Positions 6,898-15,602 of a DNA stretch of 43,015 nucleotides are shown here, piece by piece (the stretch's first letter is position 1; every line of letters begins with the position of its first letter). The notes beneath the pieces were generated by a model. The model was given only the letters and a program-made list of their open reading frames with translations. It searched no databases and was not told the DNA's origin. Both the position numbers and the translations under genes were made by a program. The stretch covers positions 1-43,015 of the forward strand of contig JAAVDX010000015.1 in the NCBI GenBank assembly GCA_014801585.1. The letters are read 5' to 3'. Origin of the DNA: Bacteroides sp. (lineage in GTDB: Bacteria > Bacteroidota > Bacteroidia > Bacteroidales > Muribaculaceae).

Positions 6898-7578
6898 ATG
6901 AAGAGCTCAGAAATCCGGAAAAATATAGAAGAACTGAGAAAAGAGATTCCGTCGGGGGTGGAATTGGTAGCCGTATCGAAATTTCATCCCGAGGAGGCTA
7001 TTCTGGCTGCATACGAAGAAGGGCAGCGGCGATTCGGGGAGAGCAGAGTACAGGAGCTATCGAAGAAAGTAGCTACGCTTCCAAAAGATATAGAATGGCA
7101 TTTCATCGGGCATCTTCAGACTAACAAGGTAAAGATGCTGACGGCTTGCAGGCCGGCCTTGATAGAGAGTGTAGATTCGGAGCATCTGCTGGATGCGATA
7201 GATAAAGAATCGGAAAAGGCCGGAATAGTAAGTCAGGTACTGATGCAGTTGCACGTGGCACAGGAAGAGACGAAATTCGGATTTACGCCTGAAGAACTCA
7301 TAGAATATTTCAGAGAGAAGCGCTACGAAAAGCTTAAGGCCACTCATATATGCGGGGTGATGGGAATGGCGTCGAATACGGAGGATCGAGCACGGGTGTG
7401 TGAAGATTTCCGTAGGATTGCCGCCACATTCAGGCAGATTCGGGAAGAGAATCCCGACCTCCGGGGCTTCGATGAGATTTCGATGGGAATGAGCGGAGAC
7501 TGGCCGGCGGCTGTAGAAGAGGGCGCCACCTTAATAAGAATAGGTACCCGCATATTCGGCGAACGCGAATACAAATAA
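6898..7578 (+). CDS. YggS/PLPBP-family pyridoxal phosphate homeostasis protein
   Basis: A 226-residue single-domain PLP-binding protein with the fold-type III barrel of alanine racemase but no known catalytic activity; members buffer and deliver PLP and influence amino-acid pools. The PLP lysine is K28 in LVAVSKFHP, followed by FGESRVQEL, WHFIGHLQTNK and the phosphate-binding end SMGMSGDWPAAVEEGATLIRIGTRIFG. Length matches the family (about 225-235). It follows DUF4494 closely and precedes the MFS transporter by 63 bp. No unusual feature is seen. Confidence 0.94.
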   Translation: MKSSEIRKNIEELRKEIPSGVELVAVSKFHPEEAILAAYEEGQRRFGESRVQELSKKVATLPKDIEWHFIGHLQTNKVKMLTACRPALIESVDSEHLLDAIDKESEKAGIVSQVLMQLHVAQEETKFGFTPEELIEYFREKRYEKLKATHICGVMGMASNTEDRARVCEDFRRIAATFRQIREENPDLRGFDEISMGMSGDWPAAVEEGATLIRIGTRIFGEREYK

Positions 7579-7641
7579 AACCGACTAATATAAGGAAATT
7601 TCTCAAACTACATAAAAACACAAATACTAACAAAAGATCTT

Positions 7642-8970
7642 ATGGTAGAAGAATTGAATCAACAGAAAAAGGGCAATTACGCTCTGCCAATCATCATCAT
7701 GTTCGCACTCTTCTTTATGATTGCGTTCGTGACGGGTTATCAGAATCCGCTCGGTTCGGTAATCGAGAAGATGTCGGCCGGCAATCCAATGATGTCGCAG
7801 CTGGGCACACTCGCCAACTTCATCGCATACGCCTTTATGGGCTATCCTGCAGGTAAGCTGCTTCAAGATAAAGGCTTCCGAGTAACTGCGCTTTGGGCCG
7901 TGACAATCGGTTTTATCGGAGTAGCGATCACCTACTGTTCAGGCTTCATTGTAGATAATCAGACAGCGGTAGCTATTTATCTCGTAGGAGCATTCGTGGC
8001 AGGTTTTTCGATGTGTCTGCTTAACACAGTAGTAAACCCGATGCTTAACTCACTCGGCAAGACCCCGAATCAGGGTAACCAGCTTGTGCAGTTCGGCGGA
8101 TCGTTCAACTCACTTGGCGCTACACTGGCTCCGGTAATCGTAGGCGGACTGCTTGGCGGAGCTGCCAGCACGATTTCATCAGCGAATCCGGTGTTCTATC
8201 TGGCGATGGGAATCTTTGCCGCAGCCTTTATAGTGCTCTTCTTCAGCAAACTTCCCGAGGCCGAGGATCTTGGCAAGCCGTCGGAGAAAGTGAAAGTGGC
8301 GAATGCTTTCAAATACAGCAACTTTACATTCGGCGTGCTGGCAATCTTCTGCTATGTAGGTCTGGAGGTAGGACTTGCGAACTGGACATATCAATTCCTT
8401 GAGAAGCATGAGGAGGTAAAAGCCCTCAACGACGGAGTGTCATCGGCAGCTATTGCCGGTACGGTATGCGGTATTTACTGGCTACTGATGCTTGTAGGAC
8501 GTTTCTTGGGTGGTGTGATCGGTGGCAAGGTATCGTCGAGAGTAATGCTCACAGTGGCAGCTCTCGGAGCGATGGCATTCATAATCCTCGGTATATTTGC
8601 TGATCAGAATCTGGTAGACTTCATCGGATTCGACTCCAACGAGCTTGCCTTCGGGGTAGTGAAGATTCCATTGAATGCGATTTTCTTCGTACTTTGCGGT
8701 TTCTTCGCATCTATCATGTGGGGAGCGATCTTCAACCTCTCCGTGACAGGTCTTGGCAAATATACAGCCGTTGCGTCAGGTATCTTCATGGTGATGGTAT
8801 GCGGCGGTGGTATCTTCCCCTGGATCCAGTCGTTTGTAGCTCAGAGCTCGATCATCAACAGCTTCTGGATCGACTTCATCCTTGCGGGCTATATCTTCCT
8901 TTATGCGCTGATACTTTCGCGACCGTCGAAGAGCATGCCGGAAGAGCCCGAGATTCTCGTAGAGAAATAA
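7642..8970 (+). CDS. MFS transporter, sugar:proton symporter-like (FucP/GluP type)
   Basis: A 442-residue protein with about twelve hydrophobic helices, resembling the FHS family of the major facilitator superfamily (fucose, glucose/galactose symporters). The first helix contains FALFFMIAFVTGYQNPLG, followed by LANFIAYAFMGYPAGKLLQDKGFR, the family's helix 2-3 loop, and PNQGNQLVQFGGSFNSLGATLAPVI, typical of the FucP/GluP group. The substrate cannot be fixed from sequence; a hexose is the best guess. The transketolase gene begins 28 bp later, which fits sugar uptake feeding the pentose phosphate pathway. Confidence 0.86.
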   Translation: MVEELNQQKKGNYALPIIIMFALFFMIAFVTGYQNPLGSVIEKMSAGNPMMSQLGTLANFIAYAFMGYPAGKLLQDKGFRVTALWAVTIGFIGVAITYCSGFIVDNQTAVAIYLVGAFVAGFSMCLLNTVVNPMLNSLGKTPNQGNQLVQFGGSFNSLGATLAPVIVGGLLGGAASTISSANPVFYLAMGIFAAAFIVLFFSKLPEAEDLGKPSEKVKVANAFKYSNFTFGVLAIFCYVGLEVGLANWTYQFLEKHEEVKALNDGVSSAAIAGTVCGIYWLLMLVGRFLGGVIGGKVSSRVMLTVAALGAMAFIILGIFADQNLVDFIGFDSNELAFGVVKIPLNAIFFVLCGFFASIMWGAIFNLSVTGLGKYTAVASGIFMVMVCGGGIFPWIQSFVAQSSIINSFWIDFILAGYIFLYALILSRPSKSMPEEPEILVEK

Positions 8971-8998
8971 AACCCATACAATATACTCAAAACAACCC

Positions 8999-11029
8999 AT
9001 GGATAAACACTTAATGAATCGCGCCGCGGACAATATCCGCATCCTGATCGCGGAAATGGTAGAGAAAGCTAAATCGGGCCACCCCGGAGGTTCGATGGGA
9101 GGAGCCGACTTTGTGAATGTGCTCTTCTCGAAGGTTATCAACTATGATCCGCGAGATCCGGAGTGGGTGGCACGCGATCGATTCTTCCTCGATCCGGGCC
9201 ATCAGTCGCCGATGCTATACGGAGTATTGGCACTCACGGGCCGATACACAATCGAGGAGCTGCAGCAATTCCGTCAGTGGGGCAGTGTGACACCGGGCCA
9301 TCCTGAGCTTGATCCGGTCAGAGGCGTGGACAATTCGAGCGGGCCGCTTGGACAGGGCCATGCAATGGCGGTAGGGTGTGCGATAGCCGAGCGCTTCTAT
9401 GCGGAGCGATTCGGCGAGATAGTGGCACACAAGACATATGCCTTTATTTCAGACGGCGGAGTGCAGGAAGAGGTGTCGCAGGGAGCCGGACGAATAGCCG
9501 GAGCGCTGGGACTGAGCAATCTCATAATGTATTATGACTCCAATGAGGTGCAGCTGTCGACGAACGTCGAAGATGTGACTACAGAAGACACGGCGGCAAA
9601 ATATCGTTCGTGGGGCTGGAGCGTAATGGAGATTGACGGCTGCGATCCGGAGGCGATCGAGGCTGCGCTCAATGTGGCAAAGGCAGAGACGGAGAAACCG
9701 ACGCTGATCATCGGCCGGACCGTAATGGCCCGCAAGGTGATGACGGCTGACGGCGGTTCGCTGGAAGGAGCGATGTCGACTCATGGTCAGCCCTTGTCGA
9801 AGGCAGGCGCCTGCATTGATACGACTGTGAGAAATCTGGGCGGAGATCCTGAAAATCCCTGGGTTATTTTCGATGATGTACAGGCGATGTATGATGACCG
9901 TCGGGCGGAGCTTGAAAGAGCTGCGGGCGAATGGAAATCGAAATTCGCGGAATGGAAGTCGGCGAATCCCGAGAAGTCAGAACTTTTAGGTAAATATCTG
10001 AGCAACGAGATCAGCGGTGTAGACCTGGATGAAGTCGAGGTGAAGCCCAACGTGGCAACGCGCACCGCGTCATCGGCCGTGCTGAACTATCTCGGGAAGC
10101 ATGTGGGCAATATGATCGTGTCGAGCGCCGACCTTGCAAATTCAGATAAGACCGACGGATTCCTGAAGGCAACCGGAGCACTAAAGAAAGGCGACTTCAG
10201 CGGCGGATTCCTGCATGCCGGCGTAGCAGAGCTGACGATGGCCTGCATCATGAACGGTATCGTACTTCATGGAGGTATGCAGGCGGCATGCGGCACATTC
10301 TTCGTATTCTCAGATTATATGAAGCCGGCGATACGTATGTCGGCACTGATGGAACTGCCGGTAAAATATGTATTCAGTCACGACGCCTTCCGAGTGGGCG
10401 AAGACGGACCGACGCATCAGCCTATCGAGCATGAGGCTCAGATGCGCCTGCTTGAAGAACTGCATAACCTGAGCGGACGCCGCTCAGTGCTCGTGCTACG
10501 TCCGGCAGATACGGCAGAGGTAATCGAATGTTACAAACTTGCATTGGCTACGACGGATCGGCCGACAGTGATGATCTTCACGCGACAAGACATCGACGAT
10601 CTGCCCGGCGAGAACCGCAAGGAGCAAGCCAAGGGTGTAGCGCGAGGCGGCTATGTGGTAGTAGAGACCGACGGGGCTGCCGACGTGACACTCGTAGCAA
10701 ATGGCAGTGAAGTATCGTTGGCCGTAAAATCGGCAGAAGAGCTGGCGGCGGAGGGTATTAAGGCCCGCGTGGTGTCAGTGCCTTCAATCGGAGAATTTCT
10801 GGATCAGCCGGCGGAATATCGCGACAGTGTGATACCGGCGAGCGGCAAAGTCTACGGCATAACGGCGGGACTTCCGTCGACGCTTTATCCGCTGATGCGC
10901 GGCGATTGGAAAGTATACGGTCTTAACCGCTTCGGAGCGTCGGCACCGGCAAAAGTGCTTGATGAGAAATTCGGATTTACTCCGCGCAACATAGTGGCGG
11001 AGGTCAAGAAATTCCTCTCAAAGGCTTAA
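8999..11029 (+). CDS. tkt: Transketolase
   Basis: A 676-residue thiamine-diphosphate enzyme that moves two-carbon ketol units between sugar phosphates in the non-oxidative pentose phosphate pathway. Visible elements are the N-terminal SGHPGGSMG (His28 region), the TPP-binding stretch FISDGGVQEE..GA followed by NLIMYYDSNEVQLS, and the pyrimidine-domain catalytic region FRVGEDGPTHQPIEHEAQMR, then the C-terminal domain. Length is that of full-size transketolases, not the split archaeal type. It is the last gene of the run and is followed by a terminator at 11038-11082. Confidence 0.95.
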   Translation: MDKHLMNRAADNIRILIAEMVEKAKSGHPGGSMGGADFVNVLFSKVINYDPRDPEWVARDRFFLDPGHQSPMLYGVLALTGRYTIEELQQFRQWGSVTPGHPELDPVRGVDNSSGPLGQGHAMAVGCAIAERFYAERFGEIVAHKTYAFISDGGVQEEVSQGAGRIAGALGLSNLIMYYDSNEVQLSTNVEDVTTEDTAAKYRSWGWSVMEIDGCDPEAIEAALNVAKAETEKPTLIIGRTVMARKVMTADGGSLEGAMSTHGQPLSKAGACIDTTVRNLGGDPENPWVIFDDVQAMYDDRRAELERAAGEWKSKFAEWKSANPEKSELLGKYLSNEISGVDLDEVEVKPNVATRTASSAVLNYLGKHVGNMIVSSADLANSDKTDGFLKATGALKKGDFSGGFLHAGVAELTMACIMNGIVLHGGMQAACGTFFVFSDYMKPAIRMSALMELPVKYVFSHDAFRVGEDGPTHQPIEHEAQMRLLEELHNLSGRRSVLVLRPADTAEVIECYKLALATTDRPTVMIFTRQDIDDLPGENRKEQAKGVARGGYVVVETDGAADVTLVANGSEVSLAVKSAEELAAEGIKARVVSVPSIGEFLDQPAEYRDSVIPASGKVYGITAGLPSTLYPLMRGDWKVYGLNRFGASAPAKVLDEKFGFTPRNIVAEVKKFLSKA

Positions 11030-11037
11030 AAAATATT

Positions 11038-11082
11038 GCCCTTGCCGAACTTAAGAACAACCCGTATGGGGTCGGCAAGGGC
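11038..11082 (+). terminator. Terminator after transketolase
   Basis: An 11-bp perfect stem (GCCCTTGCCGA at 11038-11048 with its complement at 11072-11082) with a 23-nt loop, 8 bp after the tkt stop, followed by a short U-rich stretch (GAATTTTAAG). Probably an intrinsic terminator, though the large loop is atypical. Confidence 0.7.
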
Positions 11083-11175
11083 GAATTTTAAGCACAAAAA
11101 GGCCAAAAACATAAAAAAAAGGGGTGGAAAGTTAAACATTTTTTAAGTAAATTATGTTTCTTAAATAAAATTAAC

Positions 11176-11353
11176 TAACTTTGCACCTCGAAAATAGGTG
11201 AAGGATATTGATCCTACTGCCGAAAAAGCAAAGCAGTTAGAACTATAACCCTCTCCCACCGTCATTGGAGGTTGGTCATTGAAAACAAGAGACCGAGCGA
11301 ATGTGGCGGAGAATTTAGACAAATTAATATCCACTATTTAATATTGTTGTTCT
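11176..11353 (+). promoter_or_regulatory. Promoter and long leader of the OmpA-family gene
   Basis: TAACTTTG at 11176-11183 matches the -7 consensus; a -33 TTTG is weak (TTATG at 11152-11156 is the nearest). Transcription from about 11190 would give a leader of roughly 160 nt before the ATG at 11354. A small stem CTGC/GCAG and the string CCCTCTCCCACC, resembling CCCTCTCTCCAC in the DUF4494 leader, are visible. Long leaders are typical of abundant outer-membrane proteins under post-transcriptional control, but I recognise no named RNA motif. Confidence 0.55.
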
Positions 11354-12544
11354 ATGAAAAAAAGTGTATTACTCGCTCTCGCGGCACTGACACTCGGCGG
11401 CGCAACTGCAACCGCACAGGAAGTGACTTACGAGCCCGACTGCTCACAGGGTTACCTGCTGAACAGAAATCGTGACAACTGGTTCATCACAGCTCAGGGA
11501 GGTACAACTCTCATCATGGCTGAGCATGACATCAAAGCACCTCTTAAGGACCGTTGGGGTGGCGCAGCTGCTCTCTACTTGGGTAAATGGGTATCACCCG
11601 TGATGGGTTTCCGCTTCGGCGCAAACTGGATCATGCCTAAGGGTGCAACTACAGCAGACGGTGAGTTCCGCAAAATGAATGCTGCTGCTTGGGATAACGG
11701 ATACTATCCTGAGAAGTATATGGGCCTTGGTCCGGAGTTTGATATGCTCATTGACATCACCAACTGGTGGTGTGGCTACAAGCCCGATCGTGTTTACAAC
11801 CTCGTGCTCCACGGTGGTGCAGGCGCATACTGGACATGGGCTCGCAACTACAGCCAGAGCTCAGATCCGAAGATCGGCTGGCATCGCGCACACAACACAA
11901 TCATGTTTGTGAATGCAGGTCTTCAGAACAACTTCCGTCTTTCAAAGGTAGTTGATCTTTTCTTCGACGTACAGTACACACTTATCGACTTCAAACCCGG
12001 ATGTGACCACGATCTGAGCATTCAGGCAGGTCTTACATTCAACCTTGGCAAGACAGAATGGGATTGCCCGGTCACTGCAGTTTGCCCGACTTGGAAGTAC
12101 ACAGATGCAGAGGGTGACGCACTCGTAGCTAAGCTCGCTGCTCAGGACAAGAAGATCAAGAACCTTGAAGACGAACTCGACGCTTGTCTTAAGCGCCCGA
12201 CTCAGAAGGTTGTAGATTGCGAAGGTCTCGTGACTGTATACTATCCGATCAATCAGTATGGTCTCGCAGCACGCGAAAAGACTGTCCTCAAGTCTGTCGC
12301 TTCTGTAATGAAGGAGTCGAACAAGAAGTATGTGCTCACCGGCTATGCTGACTCTTACACCGGCACAGACGAAATCAACGCACGCCTTCGTGAGGCTCGT
12401 GTAGACGGCGTATACAACTACCTCATTTCACAGGGTGTAGATCCCAGCCAGCTCGAGAAGAAGACTGATGCTGAGAACCTGACAGACCTTGGTCCGCAGG
12501 CTGCTCCGCTGGATCGCGCAGTGACAGTACGCTACGCTGAGTAA
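11354..12544 (+). CDS. OmpA-family outer-membrane protein
   Basis: A 396-residue outer-membrane protein. A signal peptide (MKKSVLLALAALTLGGATATA, cleavage near AQ) precedes a beta-barrel region (about 25-230) with alternating aromatic and polar residues such as DLFFDVQYTLIDF. A short coiled segment (ALVAKLAAQDKKIKNLEDEL, about 257-276) links to a C-terminal OmpA domain (about 290-396). That domain keeps the peptidoglycan-binding Asp (GYADSYTGT) and the N..L...R...V motif (NARLREARVDGVYNYL). Such proteins tether the outer membrane to peptidoglycan. The gene is alone, with its own promoter and terminator, and its codon use looks like that of a highly expressed gene. Confidence 0.92.
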   Translation: MKKSVLLALAALTLGGATATAQEVTYEPDCSQGYLLNRNRDNWFITAQGGTTLIMAEHDIKAPLKDRWGGAAALYLGKWVSPVMGFRFGANWIMPKGATTADGEFRKMNAAAWDNGYYPEKYMGLGPEFDMLIDITNWWCGYKPDRVYNLVLHGGAGAYWTWARNYSQSSDPKIGWHRAHNTIMFVNAGLQNNFRLSKVVDLFFDVQYTLIDFKPGCDHDLSIQAGLTFNLGKTEWDCPVTAVCPTWKYTDAEGDALVAKLAAQDKKIKNLEDELDACLKRPTQKVVDCEGLVTVYYPINQYGLAAREKTVLKSVASVMKESNKKYVLTGYADSYTGTDEINARLREARVDGVYNYLISQGVDPSQLEKKTDAENLTDLGPQAAPLDRAVTVRYAE

Positions 12545-12570
12545 TATTCAGAAAGAATATCTCTAAATAT

Positions 12571-12603
12571 AAAAGCGCTTCCCGAAAGGGAGGCGCTTTT
12601 TTT
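12571..12603 (+). terminator. Strong intrinsic terminator after the OmpA gene
   Basis: A 13-bp stem (12571-12583 with 12588-12600; one U-G wobble) closed by a GAAA tetraloop and ending in a run of T (12597-12603). The A-rich left arm means it could also work on the minus strand. Confidence 0.9.
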
Positions 12604-12627
12604 GTCGTTATTTTTCGAACGATAAGG

Positions 12628-12699
12628 AATGTCGGAAAGGGTGTCGGGAAAGCAGGCGGGAATGATGTCGGGAAAGATGTCGGAAAAGATGTCGGAAAG
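12628..12699. repeat. 12-bp minisatellite, six units
   Basis: Six consecutive 12-bp units run from 12628 to 12699. The last three (12664, 12676, 12688) are GATGTCGG(G/A)AAR with one or two changes; the first three are more degenerate (AATGTCGGAAAG, GGTGTCGGGAAA, GCAGGCGGGAAT). The array lies between the convergent OmpA and RluA-family genes, outside both coding regions. No protein is encoded in it. Possibly copy-number variable. Confidence 0.8.
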
Positions 12700-12724
12700 A
12701 AATGTGTAGTGATAACCCGGGGAA

Positions 12725-13402
12725 TTAACGCAGGGGGCAGTCGGGCAGGAGCTTTTGCATTTCCGGGGTGGGATCGATTTCGATGCTTATAGGCTCTTTG
12801 CTTACGGGATGAATAAATTCGATGCGTTTAGCGAGGAGGGAAATTCCACCGTCGGGATTTGATCGACGAGCTCCATACTTGAGGTCGCCTTTGATGGGAT
12901 GACCGGTCTGAGAGAGTTGCATCCGGATCTGATGTTTACGGCCTGTAATAAGGTTGACCTCAAGAATGGAATAACGGTCGCCACGGGCTACTGTGTTATA
13001 TTTAAGGACGGCTTTCTTTGCGTCCTTATCGGAGGGTTTGCAGGGGAAGGATTTATTCATTCTGCCGTCGGACTTCATGAAACATTCCAAAGTAGCTTCA
13101 GACTGTTGGGGGTGACCTTCTACCAAAGCCCAATATGTTTTATGGATCTGATTATTGCGAAGCATGTCGTTAAGGCGAGCGAGAGCCTTAGACGTTTTTG
13201 CGAATATGACGAGGCCGCTGACGGGTCGGTCGATGCGGTGAACAACACCGCAGAAAACGTTGCCGGGTTTGTTATACTTCTTCTTGAGCCACTCCTTGAT
13301 GATTTCGGAGAGTGGTGTGTCGCCGGTCTTATCGCCTTGAACGATCTCACCGGGTGCCTTATTGACGATTATGATATGATTATCTTCGTAGACAACTTCC
13401 AT
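12725..13402 (-). CDS. RluA-family RNA pseudouridine synthase
   Basis: A 225-residue enzyme that isomerises uridine to pseudouridine in rRNA or tRNA. The catalytic motif is HRIDRPVSGLVIF with Asp58, followed by KTYWALVEG and the C-terminal GRKHQIRMQLSQTGHPIKGDLKYGA, both standard for RluA/RluC/RluD relatives. There is no N-terminal S4 domain, so it belongs with short RluA/TruC-like members; the target site cannot be told from sequence. It is transcribed toward the minisatellite and the OmpA terminator, and the tRNA gene upstream has its own terminator. Confidence 0.92.
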   Translation of the reverse strand: MEVVYEDNHIIIVNKAPGEIVQGDKTGDTPLSEIIKEWLKKKYNKPGNVFCGVVHRIDRPVSGLVIFAKTSKALARLNDMLRNNQIHKTYWALVEGHPQQSEATLECFMKSDGRMNKSFPCKPSDKDAKKAVLKYNTVARGDRYSILEVNLITGRKHQIRMQLSQTGHPIKGDLKYGARRSNPDGGISLLAKRIEFIHPVSKEPISIEIDPTPEMQKLLPDCPLR

Positions 13403-13444
13403 GATAGCGAGAGATTGGATTTACATCAAATTAAAACTTGAGTT

Positions 13445-13485
13445 AAAAAAGAATGAGGGCACGTCAGGAATACTGACGCGCCCTC
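13445..13485 (-). terminator. Terminator of the initiator tRNA gene
   Basis: On the minus strand a two-part stem (GAGGGC/GCCCTC outer, CGTCAG/CTGACG inner, 13455-13485) is followed by a run of six T (13450-13445). It ends the tRNA transcript 9 bp after the tRNA and before the RluA-family gene. Confidence 0.88.
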
Positions 13486-13494
13486 ACGGCTTAG

Positions 13495-13566
<72 letters not shown>

Positions 13567-13578
13567 GTGTTGCGAGTG

Positions 13579-13610
13579 CAAAGTTACGACATTTTTCAGG
13601 TTTGACCAAA
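13579..13610 (-). promoter_or_regulatory. Promoter of the initiator tRNA
   Basis: TTTG at 13610-13607 and TAACTTTG at 13586-13579 are separated by 20 bp on the minus strand. The wider form ATTTGGTCA-N12-GTCGTA(A/C)CTTTGCA is shared with the orphan promoter at 33210-33241. Start of transcription is expected about 6-8 nt before the mature tRNA end. Confidence 0.85.
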
Positions 13611-13711
13611 TTTTTTAGGAAGAAAATTGCGTTAATAAACGTTAAAATATTGTAATATGCTGATTTGTAGGGGATAGGATAAAATGGTAAATATGCACAA
13701 ATTTAAAAAGA

Positions 13712-13743
13712 TTGTGTAGAATGGAAAATTTTTATTAAATTTG
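13712..13743 (+). promoter_or_regulatory. Putative promoter of the TetR gene
   Basis: TAAATTTG at 13736-13743 matches the -7 box, with TTG at 13712-13714 about 21 bp upstream as a possible -33. The leader to the ATG at 13837 is roughly 85 nt. The region between this and the tRNA promoter is A/T-rich with nothing else recognisable. Confidence 0.6.
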
Positions 13744-13836
13744 CAGCGAAGTTAGCGAATCCCGGTAATCTGTCGGGAAAAACAGAAGAGGGATTAGCAA
13801 CTTCATATAAGAACTTGCAAGAATCGAAGACTGTAT

Positions 13837-14424
13837 ATGGTATCAAAGACGAGAGATAAATTTATAGAGGTGGCGCGTCAGCTCTTCGCCCGAAAGGGAG
13901 TGGAGAACACGACTATGAATGATATAGCATCGGCATCAGACAAGGGGCGTCGCACGATATATACTTATTTCAAGAATAAGAAAGATATCTATAATGCAGT
14001 CGTAGAGAGCGAGAGCGACAAGTTGCTGACGAATCTCAGGCTGATAGTGGCGAAGCCGATATCAGCGGAAGAGAAGCTTAGGGAATATATTTCGTGTCGG
14101 TTTGAGACGATGCGGGAGATAGTGACGCGCAACGGGTCGCTGAGAGCGGGATTTTTCAGGGATTTCAGGAAGGTGGATCGGGCGCGGAAGCAGATCTCTA
14201 AAAAAGAGATGGCACTGCTTAGGGAGATATTGGAAGAGGGTGTAAAGAGAGGGGAGTTTAATATTCCGGAACTGATACCGACTGCTCTCATCATAATTCA
14301 TACGATTCAGGGTCTTGACGAAACATATATTCGGGATGCTCTTTCCGACAAGGGTATAGATCAGGAGATGCTTGCCAACTCCTTCTCCCGGATGTTGCTG
14401 TCGGGGATTCTGACGAGAGATTAA
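13837..14424 (+). CDS. TetR/AcrR-family transcriptional regulator
   Basis: A 195-residue DNA-binding regulator. The N-terminal helix-turn-helix (about 5-52) reads RDKFIEVARQLFARKGVENT then TMNDIASASDKGRRTIYTYF, typical of TetR proteins; the ligand domain behind it is not assignable to a subfamily. It lies 139 bp upstream of a fabH-fabG pair on the same strand. TetR regulators often control adjacent lipid genes, with acyl-CoA or acyl-ACP ligands, so fabHG regulation is a reasonable guess but unproven. No palindromic operator is clear in the gap. Confidence 0.9.
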   Translation: MVSKTRDKFIEVARQLFARKGVENTTMNDIASASDKGRRTIYTYFKNKKDIYNAVVESESDKLLTNLRLIVAKPISAEEKLREYISCRFETMREIVTRNGSLRAGFFRDFRKVDRARKQISKKEMALLREILEEGVKRGEFNIPELIPTALIIIHTIQGLDETYIRDALSDKGIDQEMLANSFSRMLLSGILTRD

Positions 14425-14453
14425 TATGAAATAACAGGAGGATCCGGGGGTGC

Positions 14454-14495
14454 CGAAGGCGTTTGGCGGAAGCGTTTGTTGAAGGCGTTTTTGCA
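14454..14495. repeat. Three degenerate GAAGGCGTTT units
   Basis: Short direct repeats GAAGGCGTTTGG, GAAGCGTTTG and GAAGGCGTTTTT begin at 14454, 14468 and 14481, spaced 13-14 bp, in the gap between the TetR gene and fabH. They could be binding sites for a regulator, or chance. No terminator or promoter consensus is obvious in this gap. Confidence 0.35.
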
Positions 14496-14563
14496 CATGC
14501 CAAAGGCGCGTCATTACATTTTAGAACCGTAATTCATAAATACCATACAAAAAACATCACACT

Positions 14564-15514
14564 ATGCCGATCTTTATTAACTCGATAGGATATTATATCC
14601 CGGAGGGAAGAGTTGACAATTCCTATTTTTTAGAAATCAATGGTCTTACTTCCGAATGGATAGAACAGCGTACAGGCATCCGCAGCCGCTCGAAGGCGGG
14701 CGAAGGAGAGAATGTGGATACGATGGCTATTGATGCAATAGAATCGGCATTGCCCAAACTGGCGTATGACGTCAGAGATGTGGATCTGATTGTAGCGGCG
14801 GCCTATAATGTGTATGACACAGTGGCTACGACGGCTCATGTAGTGCAGCGTCATTACGGAATAGAAGGAGCGAAGGCAGTGTATGCCTCATCGGCCTGCA
14901 GTTCGTTTATCAACGGGATGGAGATAATAGAGGGTTATTTTGCGAGCGGGAAGGCGAAACGGGCATTGCTGATATGTTCGGAGCAGAATTCCTATTATGC
15001 CAATGAGTCGGATCCGAAGTCGGGTCATCTCTGGGGGGATGCGGCGGTAGCATACTTCGTGAGCGCCGAACGGCAGAGCGATTCCGATATTGAGATTGAA
15101 GAGATCTATACGGAGGGCCTGGGACACATAGGGAAGGGACCGGACGGAGTGAAACTACGACCGAAAGAGGATGGCATTACAATGCCCGACGGGCGGGATG
15201 TCTTCATGTATGCCTGCAAATATATGGTGCATGCCCTCGGAAAAGCTCTCGAGAATCGCGGGCTGAAGACGGAGGACCTGAAATATATCATCACCCATCA
15301 GGCGAATCGCAGAATTGTGGCGCAGGTGGCGCGTCAGCTTGGGCTGACAATGGACTCCTTCCTGAATAACATAGAGGAACTGGGGAATACGGGGTCGGCG
15401 TCGGCGGCATTGGTATTGGCCCAGAATCTTGATAAATTTTCGGCCGGGGACAGGACGGCGCTCATCGTGTTCGGGGGCGGATATTCCTGTGGGAGCATAG
15501 TATTGAAATTTTGA
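14564..15514 (+). CDS. fabH: 3-oxoacyl-ACP synthase III (KAS III)
   Basis: A 316-residue thiolase-fold condensing enzyme that starts fatty-acid synthesis by joining acyl-CoA and malonyl-ACP. The catalytic triad is at the canonical positions: Cys112 (ASSACSSFING), His245 (ITHQANRRI) and Asn275 (LGNTGSASAAL), and the GGGYSCGSIVL end is normal. The family also contains enzymes of secondary lipid pathways, so assignment to primary fatty-acid synthesis rests on the complete triad and on fabG lying 88 bp downstream. No fabF or acpP is in the window. Confidence 0.9.
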   Translation: MPIFINSIGYYIPEGRVDNSYFLEINGLTSEWIEQRTGIRSRSKAGEGENVDTMAIDAIESALPKLAYDVRDVDLIVAAAYNVYDTVATTAHVVQRHYGIEGAKAVYASSACSSFINGMEIIEGYFASGKAKRALLICSEQNSYYANESDPKSGHLWGDAAVAYFVSAERQSDSDIEIEEIYTEGLGHIGKGPDGVKLRPKEDGITMPDGRDVFMYACKYMVHALGKALENRGLKTEDLKYIITHQANRRIVAQVARQLGLTMDSFLNNIEELGNTGSASAALVLAQNLDKFSAGDRTALIVFGGGYSCGSIVLKF

Positions 15515-15602
15515 TAAAGAACCCTCTCGGCGTGGAGTCGGCAAGATTCCACACACTGCGGGGCGACTACGACAACAATAACATAATAAAATATCAAACG
15601 AA

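Noticed and set aside
12628-12699. CRISPR or coding repeat
   Set aside because: 12-bp units without spacers, and no open frame that fits either neighbour.
13837-14424. Toxin-antitoxin or defence function for the TetR gene
   Set aside because: No partner toxin or defence gene nearby; standard TetR length and neighbourhood.
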